Source of the DNA: Corynebacterium bouchesdurhonense
Lineage (GTDB): Bacteria > Actinomycetota > Actinomycetes > Mycobacteriales > Mycobacteriaceae
Direction: 5' to 3'
Assembly (NCBI RefSeq): GCF_900078305.2
Contig: NZ_LT546028.1
Location: 124,001-188,000 of the forward strand
DNA: 64,000 nucleotides
Shown here piece after piece: positions 8,045 to 16,177 of the stretch. The notes beneath the pieces are model-generated. The model searched no databases. It worked only from the letters and a program-made list of their open reading frames with translations, and was not told the origin of the DNA. The position numbers and the translations under genes are program-made. The first letter of the stretch is position 1. The number at the start of each line of letters is the position of its first letter.

Positions 8045-9213
8045 TAGGAGCTAATCCTTTCCATGAGTGCGAGACGCGCCCGTGCGTGGAGCGCGAGCGC
8101 GTCGTGGTTGGTGTTGTCGCCATCTGCTGGCGGGTTGGGGGGCGCTGCCGCCTCCGTGTCGGTGTCGCCGGCGGCTCGGGTGAGCGCACCGACGACGACC
8201 GCTTCGGTCGCGGCATCCAGGTTGGCCTGCTTCACAGCGGTCAAAAGTTCGCGCGCGGACTTGGCGGACAGGATCTCGGTGTCGCGGTTCGCGCCGACGG
8301 GCACGACGGACACTTCGTAGAGGTCGACCTTGCGGACCTCGTAGATGTCTTCGCCGTCTTCGGTGGCCATGCCGGCGTCGACGTAGCGGAAGGCGAAGCT
8401 CATTTCGGACAGTCGGCCCTTCTGGATGAGGTTGAACACCTGCACCGCTGTGGGGTTGTCCATGTCGAGGTCGGCGGTGATCTTCAAGCCGCGGTCGTCC
8501 TCGACCGCTTCGATGACGCCGCCAATGTTCTTGAACGGGTCGTTGAAGTCGTGGCCGTAGAGCAGCGGGATCGTCTTCTCCCGTGCGGCCCAGTCAGCGA
8601 GGGTGTCGGTGAACGCGCCGCGGCGCACGACGTCGCCGTAGGAGTCGACGGTGTCGAAGACGGAGGCATACGCCTCGATTCGCCCCTGCGGGGTGGTGCC
8701 GTCGGCTACCGCAGCGGTGGCTTCGGCGGTGTCGGGGGCGGGTGCTTTGACGGTGATGTCGGCTGTGAAATTCTTCAGGCGCACAGGCCCTCCTTTCATG
8801 GTGTGGCCGGGAATGTCCGGCGGATTGTCGTACCAGGCGCGAATGCGCTCCTCGGTGCCGTCCGGGCGGCCTTCGCGCACCGCGCGGGCGAGGCACTCCT
8901 CGAGACCGGGGTCGCACACGTGAAACACCGCGCCGACGCCTTGCAGGCGCTCGATAGTGGCCGGCGAGGGGTGGGCGTTGATCAGCCACACCTCCCCCGG
9001 TTCGGATTCGGGGTCGAGCAGCCACCCCATGAACCCGCGACGCATGGCGAGCACCGCCTCGGTCGCGCCGGCGGCCACCCCAAGGGAGTCCGTGCCGGCG
9101 ACGACCTGGGCGACGCGGTCGAAGTCGAAGCGCGGCACACCCGGCGCGGCGGCAGCATCCACGAACGAGGACTTGCCAGAGCAGGGCGCGCCCACAACAA
9201 CGTGCACGGTCAT
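8044..9213 (-). CDS. P-loop kinase-like domain fused in frame to HK97 prohead protease
   Basis: A 389-residue frame starting MTVHVVVGAPCSGKSSF. Residues about 8-16 are a Walker A (GAPCSGKSS), followed by FDFDRVAQ and a lid-like region (ARAVREGRPDGTEERIRAWY), as in polynucleotide-kinase/zeta-type P-loop kinases. From about residue 144 the sequence is a prohead protease, with YASVFDTVDSYGDVVRRGAF, the His of LLYGHDF and the Ser of EMSFAFR. No stop separates the two halves. The protease matures the capsid scaffold; the kinase substrate is unknown. The start overlaps the upstream RapZ-C-like gene by 4 bp. A strong internal ribosome-binding site suggests the protease is also made alone. Confidence 0.8.
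   Translation of the reverse strand: MTVHVVVGAPCSGKSSFVDAAAAPGVPRFDFDRVAQVVAGTDSLGVAAGATEAVLAMRRGFMGWLLDPESEPGEVWLINAHPSPATIERLQGVGAVFHVCDPGLEECLARAVREGRPDGTEERIRAWYDNPPDIPGHTMKGGPVRLKNFTADITVKAPAPDTAEATAAVADGTTPQGRIEAYASVFDTVDSYGDVVRRGAFTDTLADWAAREKTIPLLYGHDFNDPFKNIGGVIEAVEDDRGLKITADLDMDNPTAVQVFNLIQKGRLSEMSFAFRYVDAGMATEDGEDIYEVRKVDLYEVSVVPVGANRDTEILSAKSARELLTAVKQANLDAATEAVVVGALTRAAGDTDTEAAAPPNPPADGDNTNHDALALHARARLALMERISS
8782..8796 (-). promoter_or_regulatory. Internal ribosome-binding site and GTG start for stand-alone prohead protease
   Basis: On the minus strand, AAAGGAGGGCCTGTG gives a near-perfect Shine-Dalgarno sequence 4 bases before an in-frame GTG at 8784. Translation from here gives 246 residues beginning VRLKNFTADITVKAP, the usual start and size of an HK97 prohead protease. 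Confidence 0.7.
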
Positions 9214-9563
9214 GGCGTCACCTCCAGATCTCGGTGCACCACGGCGACTTCGAGGCCGGCGCGGCGCATCATCGCGGCGACGTGCTCGGCGGCGAACGGC
9301 GAGCGATGCACACCTGCAGAGCAGGCGAACGCCACGGTGAACGAGGGGGTGATCTTCGCACGCGTGTAGATGAGGTTCGCGGCGAGCTGCAGCCACGAGT
9401 CGACCAGGTCGTTCATGCCCATGATCACTTCCGCCGTGGTGGCAGTGAACCCGGGCAGGTCATGCACGACCGGCGAGGGGTCGGGCAGGTCGAGGCAGTC
9501 AATCAGCAGGTCGTGCGGGGGTGGGGCACCGTTGGTGATGCCGTAGGAAACGAAGTGGATCAT
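9210..9563 (-). CDS. RapZ C-terminal-domain-like protein
   Basis: A 117-residue protein starting MIHFVSYGITNGAPPPHDLL. Residues about 80-115 read FACSAGVHRSPFAAEHVA, then VAVVHRDLEV, closely resembling the GC(T/S)GG.HRSV..AE and HRDL motifs of the RapZ C-terminal domain, which in bacteria binds glucosamine-6-phosphate and RNA. Residues 1-30 match the F.SYG...G.P....L..D.R pattern of that domain. The ATG overlaps the portal stop (ATGA), and its stop overlaps the next ATG. The neighbouring P-loop domain resembles the other half of RapZ, here in reversed order. The role in a phage morphogenesis operon is unknown. Confidence 0.65.
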   Translation of the reverse strand: MIHFVSYGITNGAPPPHDLLIDCLDLPDPSPVVHDLPGFTATTAEVIMGMNDLVDSWLQLAANLIYTRAKITPSFTVAFACSAGVHRSPFAAEHVAAMMRRAGLEVAVVHRDLEVTP

Positions 9564-10843
9564 GCTGGGGCCTCCTCGTCGGCGTCAGCGGGTGGGGTGA
9601 AGCTGGCGTCCTCGCCGGTGGACACGTTCAGCGGGACGATGAGCTCGTCGCCGCCGTCGACCTTCGGCAGGTTGTTCATCACGCGGGCTTCGTTGCGGGT
9701 CATCCACGGCCCGCCGACGGCGGTCGAGGTGACAGCAGCTTGTTCCTCGAAGCGGCCGCGCAGGCGCTCCTCGATGTTGAACTCGGCGTACACCTGCGCG
9801 GGGTCGAGCGTGTGGTCGAGGGCGGCGAGGCGCGGCAGAAGCACGTGGTTGATGAGCTCCTCAATCTGCTTCATCATCGGGCCGAGGCTGTCACCGTAGA
9901 GCGACATGCGGAACTCGCGCACGTTGGAGTAGTTCGCGTTATCGAGCAGGCCGACCATCGTCGGGTTGATGTGGTACACCTGCGCCACCGTGGACAGGGA
10001 CAGCTTGGTCATTTCCACGACCTGCTCGTCCTGGGCCTTGAGGTGGAACTGCTGGAACTGCATTCCGTCTTCGAGGACGGGAACCCCGCCCGCGCCGGAG
10101 CCGGAGCCGGCGTAGGTGGCGCGCCAGGATTGTTTGAACCTGCGGCGAGCGATGTCGTCCCACTTCGCGTCCTGCGGGCGGGTGATCACACCACCCAGGC
10201 GGGGGCCGTTGTGCCACAGCTGCTGCCGGTAGGCGGCCGCCTCGATCTGCTCCTTGAGCACACCGCGCAGCGCGTTAATCGGCGAATCTCCCACCCGCAC
10301 CGACGACGGCGAGTAACCGTGCGACCGGATCACCCGCTCCCCCGGCAACCACACGATCGGCTCGCGGGTCGGAAAGTTCACGCCCACGTGCGTCAGGTGC
10401 CAGGGGTCATCCCACTTGGTGTGCACGATCCACTGCGGCGGAATGCGGTACAGGTGGAACCGGGTGTCGCGGGCAGGGTTATCGTCCAGGAACCACACGA
10501 ACTCGTCGTAGAGGCAGAAGTCCATCACCGAGTCGTAGAAGAACCGGTAGGCCGTCTCGAACTCGTTGGGCTTGCGCATCAGCTCGGCGAGGTAAGTACC
10601 GCGCACCCGCGCGCGCCCGCCGTCATCCATCCGCTCGTACACGTGCATGGACACGGTCGCGACCATGCGGGCGATGAAGCTAGTGACCGTGCGCAGGTGC
10701 GGCTGTTCGTGCCACAGCTGCTCGACACTCATCTCCGGCACCGCCGAGGCGAGTTCGAGGAAGTCGAGGTGGGTGTCGTAGTTGGCGTCGGCGGGCGCGT
10801 CAAGCGCAGACTTGCGCAGCCCGAGGCGTTCGAGAATGCCCAT
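9560..10843 (-). CDS. Portal protein, HK97 family
   Basis: A 427-residue protein starting MGILERLGLRKSALDAP. It has the phage_portal family layout: an early segment ending in the portal core near residues 55-90, a clip/stem region, and a late segment with EMTKLSLSTVAQVYHINPTM near 270-295. It forms the dodecameric DNA channel at one capsid vertex. The gene lies 29 bp after the terminase, in the classic order terminase-portal-protease-capsid, with two extra genes' worth of sequence inserted before the protease. The last 30 residues are acidic and probably disordered. Confidence 0.92.
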   Translation of the reverse strand: MGILERLGLRKSALDAPADANYDTHLDFLELASAVPEMSVEQLWHEQPHLRTVTSFIARMVATVSMHVYERMDDGGRARVRGTYLAELMRKPNEFETAYRFFYDSVMDFCLYDEFVWFLDDNPARDTRFHLYRIPPQWIVHTKWDDPWHLTHVGVNFPTREPIVWLPGERVIRSHGYSPSSVRVGDSPINALRGVLKEQIEAAAYRQQLWHNGPRLGGVITRPQDAKWDDIARRRFKQSWRATYAGSGSGAGGVPVLEDGMQFQQFHLKAQDEQVVEMTKLSLSTVAQVYHINPTMVGLLDNANYSNVREFRMSLYGDSLGPMMKQIEELINHVLLPRLAALDHTLDPAQVYAEFNIEERLRGRFEEQAAVTSTAVGGPWMTRNEARVMNNLPKVDGGDELIVPLNVSTGEDASFTPPADADEEAPA

Positions 10844-10872
10844 GCAGGCGCCCTCCCTTCAGGGTGTTGTGG

Positions 10873-12561
10873 TTAGACGATGAGCAGGCCGTCATCGTCC
10901 AGGTCGTCGTAGTCACCGTCGGATGCACCGTCCGAATCGGTGTCCCAGTCGTCGCCTGCGTAGGCGGAAACGAACGTGTCTTCCACCCGGTGGCCCATCC
11001 ACCACGCGATATTCGTGGCGATGAACGGTGCGGCGTCACCCGTGGAGCGTTCGCGGTCCCACAAGGCGACGTCGCTGAGCTTCCGGTCGCGCACGCCGAG
11101 CGCGGAGGATTCCAGTAGGGTCGGCTCGTCCACACCGGGCGCGCGGCCCGGGTGGCGGATAAGGCCGTCACGGATGGCGGAGGTGTATGCGAGGACGGAG
11201 CCGGTCATTGCGGCGCCGCGCCACTCGGCAACGTCGATGCCGGCCTCCGCGAGGAGCGGCACGAGCACCGTTGCGGGTGCGTTGCCGGTGGATTGCAGCC
11301 CCACCTCGCCGGTGAACCATCCGCCGCGGCGTTCGTTGAGCCAGTCCGGCACCCATGCGAACCCGGCGCGCGAGGCGATCACCTCGACATGCCAGAGCCC
11401 GTCCGGGCGCTCGAAGGCGACAGCGATGTGCGTGCGGCGGGCCTCGAGCGAGCAGTCGATGCCGACGTGCACTTCCGTGCCCTCTGGCAGGCCGTCGAGC
11501 GGGTTGGCCAGAGTCTCCCACTGGGCGGAGGTGAACTTGCCGGGTTCTGTGGATTGCACCCACTGGCACAGGTACTCGGTGCGAAACGATGCTTCGTCCG
11601 CCTCTGGGTCCTCCGGGTCGAGCGCGGCGCGCGCGAGGGCGGCCATGTCCTCCTCGGTGGCGTTGCCCCACCCCAGCGAAGGGTTGGCTTCGTACCAGCC
11701 TTCGGGGTCGAAGATCGAGCGGTCCTGCTCGGCGGACCACTCCATGAGGCAGAGCTTCTCGCGGTCGGTGGTGTTCTCCTCAATCGCACGTAGTGCGAGG
11801 TTGCGAAGACGCTTCAGCACTACCGAGCGAGCGTCGCCAGCGTTCGAGAACGTCCAGATTTGGTTGCGGGGGCGTTCCTTCGTGGTCGGCTCGATCGCGT
11901 CCCACATCTCTGAGGTGCGGTGCTGGCGCAGCTCATCGAGCATTGCGAGGTCGGCCGAATAGGAGCGCCCAGCGCCGCCGGCCGCGACCACGTACCAAGC
12001 CGGCATCGCGCCCGAAATATCGAGCACCCCCTCTAAACCTGGCGGCACGCTCGCGAGCTCGATCTGCTTGCCGCCGTTGACCATGCGCATATAGGGAACC
12101 CAATTGCCACGCTCCATCCGGTACGGCAAGTACTTGACCAGCACTGGCGTATTCTTCGCCAGCTTGAACGAATCGCCGAGCGCGCGCTCCGCGTTCGACA
12201 GGTTCTGCGCCGAGGAGAGGATCTCCGAAGCCCCGTCCACGAACAGGCGCCACAAGCCCAGCAGGTTCATCACCACGGTCTTGCCGTTCTGACGCGCCAC
12301 GAGCACCACGACTTGGCGGAAGCGGTAGTCGTACAGGCGTTGCGGCGGGGTGTCCGGGTCGAACACGTCCGAGCCGGGCACGGTGCGCATGTCCAGCTCG
12401 AGACCGTGGATCAGCGCGAACTTCTGCCACGGGCGAAGTGTCAGCCCAAGGATGTTCTCAGCGAAGTCGATTGCCTCGAAACCGAGGGAGGTTTCCGGTG
12501 TCAGCTCGCGAAGGGGCGGGGTGAAGATGCGGGGCTCGGCGTTTCCTTTACGCGCCGCCAC
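10873..12561 (-). CDS. Terminase large subunit
   Basis: A 562-residue protein. The ATPase half carries an atypical Walker A, LVARQNGKT (about residue 90), and a Walker B with catalytic Glu in LAMLDELRQ (about residue 210). The nuclease half begins near HVGIDCSLEARRTHIAVAFE (about residue 365) with the first metal-binding Asp. The C-terminus is strongly acidic (DDWDTDSDGASDGDYDDLD). It packages DNA into the prohead and cuts concatemers. The start overlaps the small subunit by 14 bp. Confidence 0.93.
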   Translation of the reverse strand: MAARKGNAEPRIFTPPLRELTPETSLGFEAIDFAENILGLTLRPWQKFALIHGLELDMRTVPGSDVFDPDTPPQRLYDYRFRQVVVLVARQNGKTVVMNLLGLWRLFVDGASEILSSAQNLSNAERALGDSFKLAKNTPVLVKYLPYRMERGNWVPYMRMVNGGKQIELASVPPGLEGVLDISGAMPAWYVVAAGGAGRSYSADLAMLDELRQHRTSEMWDAIEPTTKERPRNQIWTFSNAGDARSVVLKRLRNLALRAIEENTTDREKLCLMEWSAEQDRSIFDPEGWYEANPSLGWGNATEEDMAALARAALDPEDPEADEASFRTEYLCQWVQSTEPGKFTSAQWETLANPLDGLPEGTEVHVGIDCSLEARRTHIAVAFERPDGLWHVEVIASRAGFAWVPDWLNERRGGWFTGEVGLQSTGNAPATVLVPLLAEAGIDVAEWRGAAMTGSVLAYTSAIRDGLIRHPGRAPGVDEPTLLESSALGVRDRKLSDVALWDRERSTGDAAPFIATNIAWWMGHRVEDTFVSAYAGDDWDTDSDGASDGDYDDLDDDGLLIV

Positions 12562-12859
12562 GGTGGCGGCTCCGCAGCGCCGACAGCTCGTCGGTGACTG
12601 CCTGCTTCGGCGTTGTCTCCTCCGCCTCCTGCGCGGCCGGCAGCTTCACGGGTGTTAGCCCCAGCTCGACGAGTGCTTTGAGCAGGTGCGGTCCGAGGTA
12701 CAGGGCTTTCGTGAGTGCTTGGCCCCCGACCTCGGCGGCGGCGTCGATGGCGTCGGCGTACTTCAGCGCCAGGTCGACGGCCCCACGGTCTTTCTCGCCG
12801 ATGGCGTCGCCGGCAGCTTCGACACTGGCGAGCACCGAGCTTCGGAGTGTGGTGTCCAT
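12548..12859 (-). CDS. Terminase small subunit (probable)
   Basis: A 103-residue helical protein starting MDTTLRSSVLASVEAAGDAI. The frame is open a further 16 codons upstream, but this ATG has GAGGAGACC just before it. The size, helical character and position directly before the large terminase fit a small subunit that binds the packaging site. A segment near residues 55-75 (TKALYLGPHLLKALVELGLTP) is typical of actinophage small terminases. Recognition is by context more than by motif. Confidence 0.75.
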   Translation of the reverse strand: MDTTLRSSVLASVEAAGDAIGEKDRGAVDLALKYADAIDAAAEVGGQALTKALYLGPHLLKALVELGLTPVKLPAAQEAEETTPKQAVTDELSALRSRHRGGA

Positions 12860-13012
12860 GCGGGGTCTCCTCTCGGTCGGTGGGGCCTCGCGCGCGCACG
12901 CGCACACGCGCGCGATGGGGGCTTCGCCGCGCGCGGGGAGAGATTGCCTCCCCGCCCCCCTCAGTTTTGGCGGCGTTTTCGTTTCGTGATTTCGAGGCCC
13001 CCTCCCCCCTGG
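12860..13012. other. Intergenic packaging-site candidate with Z-DNA-like tract and hairpin
   Basis: This 153-bp gap between the HNH and small-terminase genes contains a 26-bp strictly alternating pyrimidine-purine tract (12889-12914) that can adopt Z-DNA. It also has a hairpin CGGGGAG/CTCCCCG (12934-12954, 7-nt loop) and a C-rich run (GGCCCCCTCCCCCC) near 12993. In related phages the cos or pac site lies beside the terminase and HNH genes. No cos overhang can be proven from one sequence. Confidence 0.45.
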
Positions 13013-13303
13013 TCACCAGTTGATGGTGGTTGGCCCGATCTGGAGGACGTCGTCCCGCGCGCCGCGTGACCGGTTGCACGAGGAGTGCGCGGGCCTGAAG
13101 TTCGATTCTTCGAGGGCGAGGTCGGGGTAGTCGCGGCGTGGGAGGTAGTGGTCGACCTCGAAGGCGTTGGGGTGGAGTGCGGCGGCTTGGTAGTCGATTG
13201 GTTGGCCGCAGAGCCAGCAGGGGGCGTGGTGTTCTTCGCAGTGTTGGCGGTAGCGTTTGCGCATTTGTGCGGCTTCGCCGGTGCGCCAGAGGTCGGTGGT
13301 CAC
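13013..13303 (-). CDS. HNH endonuclease
   Basis: A 96-residue protein. The GTG at 13303 is chosen because GGAGG stands 8 bases upstream; an ATG nine codons earlier lacks this. Two zinc-binding pairs, CWLCGQ and CNRSRG-type (AHSSCNRS), surround the HNH core EVDHYLPRRDYPDLALEESN. HNH proteins next to terminases work with the large subunit in cos cleavage in several phages. Confidence 0.88.
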   Translation of the reverse strand: MTTDLWRTGEAAQMRKRYRQHCEEHHAPCWLCGQPIDYQAAALHPNAFEVDHYLPRRDYPDLALEESNFRPAHSSCNRSRGARDDVLQIGPTTINW

Positions 13304-13384
13304 GTGTGGTCCTCCGTGAATGAGTAACACCGCAGCCGTTTGTGGGCGTGCGGTGTCGTCGCGTCGAGGTTAGCAAATGGTCTT

Positions 13385-14005
13385 TCAGTTGTGTGGGGGT
13401 TGCACCTGTTTGGGTGAATGGTTGCGGGTGGCCCAGGCGTGGACTTCGGAGTACAGGTAGGTGTTTTTGCCGCCTTTCTTGCTGGTGGTGATGGTTCCGC
13501 CCGAGCGGTGGGCCCAGAGTGTGAGCAGGTCGGGGTTGGCTGTGATGCCGTCTTGGTGGAGGCGTTGGCAGATGGCTGATGCGTATTGGCGTGGTTCGGG
13601 TGGTGGGGTGGTTTGGTCGTAGCCGATGGTGCGGCGGACGCGGGCGGCGTAGTCGTTGAGGGCTTCGGTGAGGTCGTTGGCCCAGTCGATGGTGGGGGTG
13701 ATGGGGGCGGCGGTGTTGGCGATCCAGGTGGCGAGGCGGCGGCCGTCGGTTGGGAGGATGTGTCCGGGGGCGATGGTGTCGCGGAGGTCGCGGCAGATTT
13801 CGTGGAGGAAGCCGTCGAGTTCGATGGAGAGGAGGATGGCGCGGGGGTTGCCGGGTAGGGCTGGGCCTGGGGTGGCGCGCATGATGCGGCTGGTGCGGTT
13901 TCCGCCTCTGGTGTTTTTCATGGTGTTGAGGAGGACCAGGGCGCGGGCGAGGTCGGCGGCGGTTTGGGCGAGGCGGGTTGCGGTGTCCTGGTCTTCGGGG
14001 GTCAC
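13385..14005 (-). CDS. Hypothetical phage protein with C-terminal winged-helix-like region
   Basis: A 206-residue protein starting VTPEDQDTATRLAQTAADLA. The GTG overlaps the RusA stop by 4 bp (GTGA). The first 120 residues are helical, with IELDGFLHEICRDLRD. The last 60 (QYASAICQRLHQDGITANPD, then LLTLWAHRSGGTITTSKKGG) look like a winged helix with a basic wing. Its place just after RusA and before HNH suggests a late-early regulator or DNA-binding protein. No family is recognised with confidence. Confidence 0.7.
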   Translation of the reverse strand: MTPEDQDTATRLAQTAADLARALVLLNTMKNTRGGNRTSRIMRATPGPALPGNPRAILLSIELDGFLHEICRDLRDTIAPGHILPTDGRRLATWIANTAAPITPTIDWANDLTEALNDYAARVRRTIGYDQTTPPPEPRQYASAICQRLHQDGITANPDLLTLWAHRSGGTITTSKKGGKNTYLYSEVHAWATRNHSPKQVQPPHN

Positions 14006-14424
14006 TGGTGTGGTTGTCCTTTCGGTGCGGGTGTGACGCGGATTTTGGCGTGTGGTTGTTCGCCGAGGTTGGCGCGGCGTTTGTGGACGGTGAGGTCGGT
14101 GATCTGGGAGTCGTCTCGGTAGGCGATGCCAGCGAGGGCGTCTTCGATGGCTCGCTGGAGTTTGCTGCTGTCTGGGCGTTGGATCATTGGCGGGGGCGGG
14201 TCGGTGCGCATGGCTTTGGTTCGGGGCATGACGAACTCGAGGTCGAGGTGGACGGGGCCTGTGATGAGTTCGGCGTTTGCGGCGGTCATGGCTTGTTGGG
14301 CGCAGAGTGCGACGGTGCGGCGCCAGCCGGCGAGGTTCTTGTTGGCGTCGTAGGTGTAGCCATGCTTTGAGACGCGGTGGTTGCCTTGCACTTGCGGCAC
14401 ACCGGGGGCAGTGAACGTGATCAT
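14002..14424 (-). CDS. rusA: RusA-family Holliday junction resolvase
   Basis: A 140-residue protein starting MITFTAPGVPQVQGNHRVSK. The ATG is inside the upstream stop (ATGA) and follows GGAGAAACACGC. It has the RusA pattern: N-terminal strand with basic residues, PDSSKLQRAIEDALAGIAYRDDSQI near residues 88-112 carrying the catalytic aspartates, and a terminal strand with KIRV. It resolves recombination and replication junctions and fits the exonuclease/RecT/SSB set upstream. Confidence 0.88.
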   Translation of the reverse strand: MITFTAPGVPQVQGNHRVSKHGYTYDANKNLAGWRRTVALCAQQAMTAANAELITGPVHLDLEFVMPRTKAMRTDPPPPMIQRPDSSKLQRAIEDALAGIAYRDDSQITDLTVHKRRANLGEQPHAKIRVTPAPKGQPHQ

Positions 14425-15308
14425 GCGTGTTTCTCCCATGGTGGTGTGTCGTCGTCTGGGTCGAGGTCTGCGGGTGGTTGGTGGTTGCAGCGGATGACGG
14501 CGGGGTGGCCGTCGATGGTGGTTTCGATGAACCCTTGGTCGTTGCAGCGCTCGCATTCGTCGCGGGCGGAGCGGCGGGCGTCGATGGTGGCGAGGGTGCG
14601 TGCGGCCGTTTGTTCGTCGCGCCAGGCGTCGTCGATGAGGGCGCGGAGGAGTCCGGGCCCTTTGGGGTGGGGGCGGCGGTCGAATTCACGGGTGCCGGCT
14701 GTGATGGCGCGTTCGGAGATGCCGGCGTCGCGGGCGCGCTGCGCAGCAGCCGCCAACGCGTCGAGGGGGTCGTGTTCTTCGGCGCCGCCGCCTGCCTCGC
14801 GCGCGGTACCACCGTAAGAAGGCTGGCTCGTTGTACCACCTATATAGGACGGGCCGGGTCGGGCCGGGCCGGGTATGGTACCGGACATTTCGGGGACTCC
14901 CTCGTTTGTCCCCTCGGGGGACATTTCGGGGACTCCCCCGTGGACATTTTCACTTTTGCGCCGGTTGTCGAGCTTTTGGCGGCGCGATTTACGCTTCTTT
15001 TCACGCCACGAGGCACGCTCTTCCTCACGCTCTTCGCGACTCGGCTGGTAGTCAAGCCAGTCACGGAATGAGTACGCTTTCGCACCCAAACTGGTAGTGG
15101 TTTCACACCACAACCCGCACTCAATTAGCGCTCGAATCTGACTCGCGGTGCCTTTGAGCGCCTTCACCCGGGACGCTGGGATCACCCCGTCCGTCTCGTG
15201 TTTGGCGCACCAGGTGCCCGCTTTTACCCACAGCCCAACGGCCGCATTCGGTAGCTCCTCAACCTTCGGGTGGTCATAGAAACCATCGTCGACTTTGAAC
15301 CAGGACAC
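14421..15308 (-). CDS. Phage replication protein (replisome organiser-like)
   Basis: A 295-residue protein starting VSWFKVDDGFYDHPKVEEL (GTG, with GGGAGGGAGTGA upstream). Residues 1-95 resemble the winged-helix N-terminal domain of phage replisome organisers. Residues about 95-125 are extremely basic (RASWREKKRKSRRQKLDNRR). A variable Pro/Gly linker follows, then a C-terminal segment ending in a CERCNDQGF...IRCNH zinc-binding-like element near 260-285. It probably opens the phage origin or loads host helicase. Confidence 0.7.
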   Translation of the reverse strand: MSWFKVDDGFYDHPKVEELPNAAVGLWVKAGTWCAKHETDGVIPASRVKALKGTASQIRALIECGLWCETTTSLGAKAYSFRDWLDYQPSREEREEERASWREKKRKSRRQKLDNRRKSENVHGGVPEMSPEGTNEGVPEMSGTIPGPARPGPSYIGGTTSQPSYGGTAREAGGGAEEHDPLDALAAAAQRARDAGISERAITAGTREFDRRPHPKGPGLLRALIDDAWRDEQTAARTLATIDARRSARDECERCNDQGFIETTIDGHPAVIRCNHQPPADLDPDDDTPPWEKHA

Positions 15309-15314
15309 GGTGGG

Positions 15315-15605
15315 TCACTCCCTCCCAGGGGCCGCGGTTTGCAGCGCCCATAGGAGCGCAGTGGACGCGTGCATCTTGGCGAGCGGGTCGCCGCGCTCGA
15401 TGGCTTCTGCCACGCTGTGGGCGCGGGTATGCGGCACGCCGCGGGCGCACAGGTCGGCGAAGGCCATTGCGGCGCGGTGTGAGCTGGTGCTGGCGACCGT
15501 GGTGAGCCGCCCGTCCGCAGTCGGCTTGGCGATGAACCAGATGCCACGCGAGGCGGGCAGCGTGTACACGCGCCATTTACGTGGGTTCGGGGTCGGTGAT
15601 TCCAC
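15315..15605 (-). CDS. Hypothetical phage protein
   Basis: A 96-residue protein starting MESPTPNPRKWRVYTLPASR. It lies just before the replication protein; its stop is part of that gene's ribosome-binding region. The short beta-strand pattern WRVYTLPASRGIWFIAKPTA is followed by a helical half. Not recognised. Confidence 0.7.
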   Translation of the reverse strand: MESPTPNPRKWRVYTLPASRGIWFIAKPTADGRLTTVASTSSHRAAMAFADLCARGVPHTRAHSVAEAIERGDPLAKMHASTALLWALQTAAPGRE

Positions 15606-15762
15606 AGAGCACCTCCAAATCGGCGCGGGTAAACGCGCCCTCGAACAGGTCGGTCAGGGCTTCGATGAGGCCCAGGGTGGGGAATATGTGCGCGTCCGCG
15701 CACACGTCCAGGGAGACGCGCAGCGCGAGCGTGCGGGTGGGGCTAAGAGCTGACACGGTCAC
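15577..15762 (-). CDS. Hypothetical small phage protein
   Basis: About 61 residues, starting VTVSALSPTRTLALRVSLDV, with an alternative GTG two codons later. It overlaps the end of ssb by 20 bp and the next gene by 29 bp. It is kept because the downstream gene needs no other leader and the frame is open across the gap. Start position and reality are less certain than for its neighbours. Confidence 0.5.
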   Translation of the reverse strand: MTVSALSPTRTLALRVSLDVCADAHIFPTLGLIEALTDLFEGAFTRADLEVLCGITDPEPT

Positions 15763-16177
15763 GCATCCACGGGGGCTCATCCTCGCCGGCGGCGGCTGCC
15801 TGCGCGTCGCCAGCGTCCAGGTCGAGGACGTCGACGAAGATCCGGTCGGCCACGAATTCCGTGGCGTACACGTCATCGCCGCGCTTGTTGACGTACTTGC
15901 GGGTGTGGAACTGGCCGCGCACAACCACGGTCATGCCGCGGCGCAGCACCTTGTTCGCCAAGGTGGGCAGGTCGATGGTCTGGTCGCCCCGGCGTTGTGG
16001 CCACACCACCACATCGAAGTAGTGCTCCTTGGTGCGCTCCCACTGGCCGGACTGGTCGTTGTAGCGCGAAGCGGATTGACCCAGACGCAGGTTCAGACAC
16101 GAGGTGCCGCTGTTCGGAGTAAACCGCAGCTCCGGGTCTTGCACCAGCGCACCCGCCCGGTACTCGTAATCAATCAC
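15743..16177 (-). CDS. ssb: Single-stranded DNA-binding protein
   Basis: A 144-residue OB-fold protein starting VIDYEYRAGALVQDPELRFT. The GTG overlaps the preceding stop and has GGAGACG upstream. It has the SSB core TSCLNLRLGQS, an aromatic EHYFDVVVW strand and VVVRGQFHTRKYVNKRG, and a C-terminal acidic patch AGEDEPPW, comparable to the DDDIPF partner-binding tail but not at the extreme end. It likely works with RecT and the replication protein. Confidence 0.85.
   Translation of the reverse strand: MIDYEYRAGALVQDPELRFTPNSGTSCLNLRLGQSASRYNDQSGQWERTKEHYFDVVVWPQRRGDQTIDLPTLANKVLRRGMTVVVRGQFHTRKYVNKRGDDVYATEFVADRIFVDVLDLDAGDAQAAAAGEDEPPWMRDRVSS

Noticed and set aside
8086..9369. Plus-strand open frame of 427 codons in the prophage
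   Set aside because: Antisense of the protease fusion and RapZ-C-like genes, with no ribosome site or family match.
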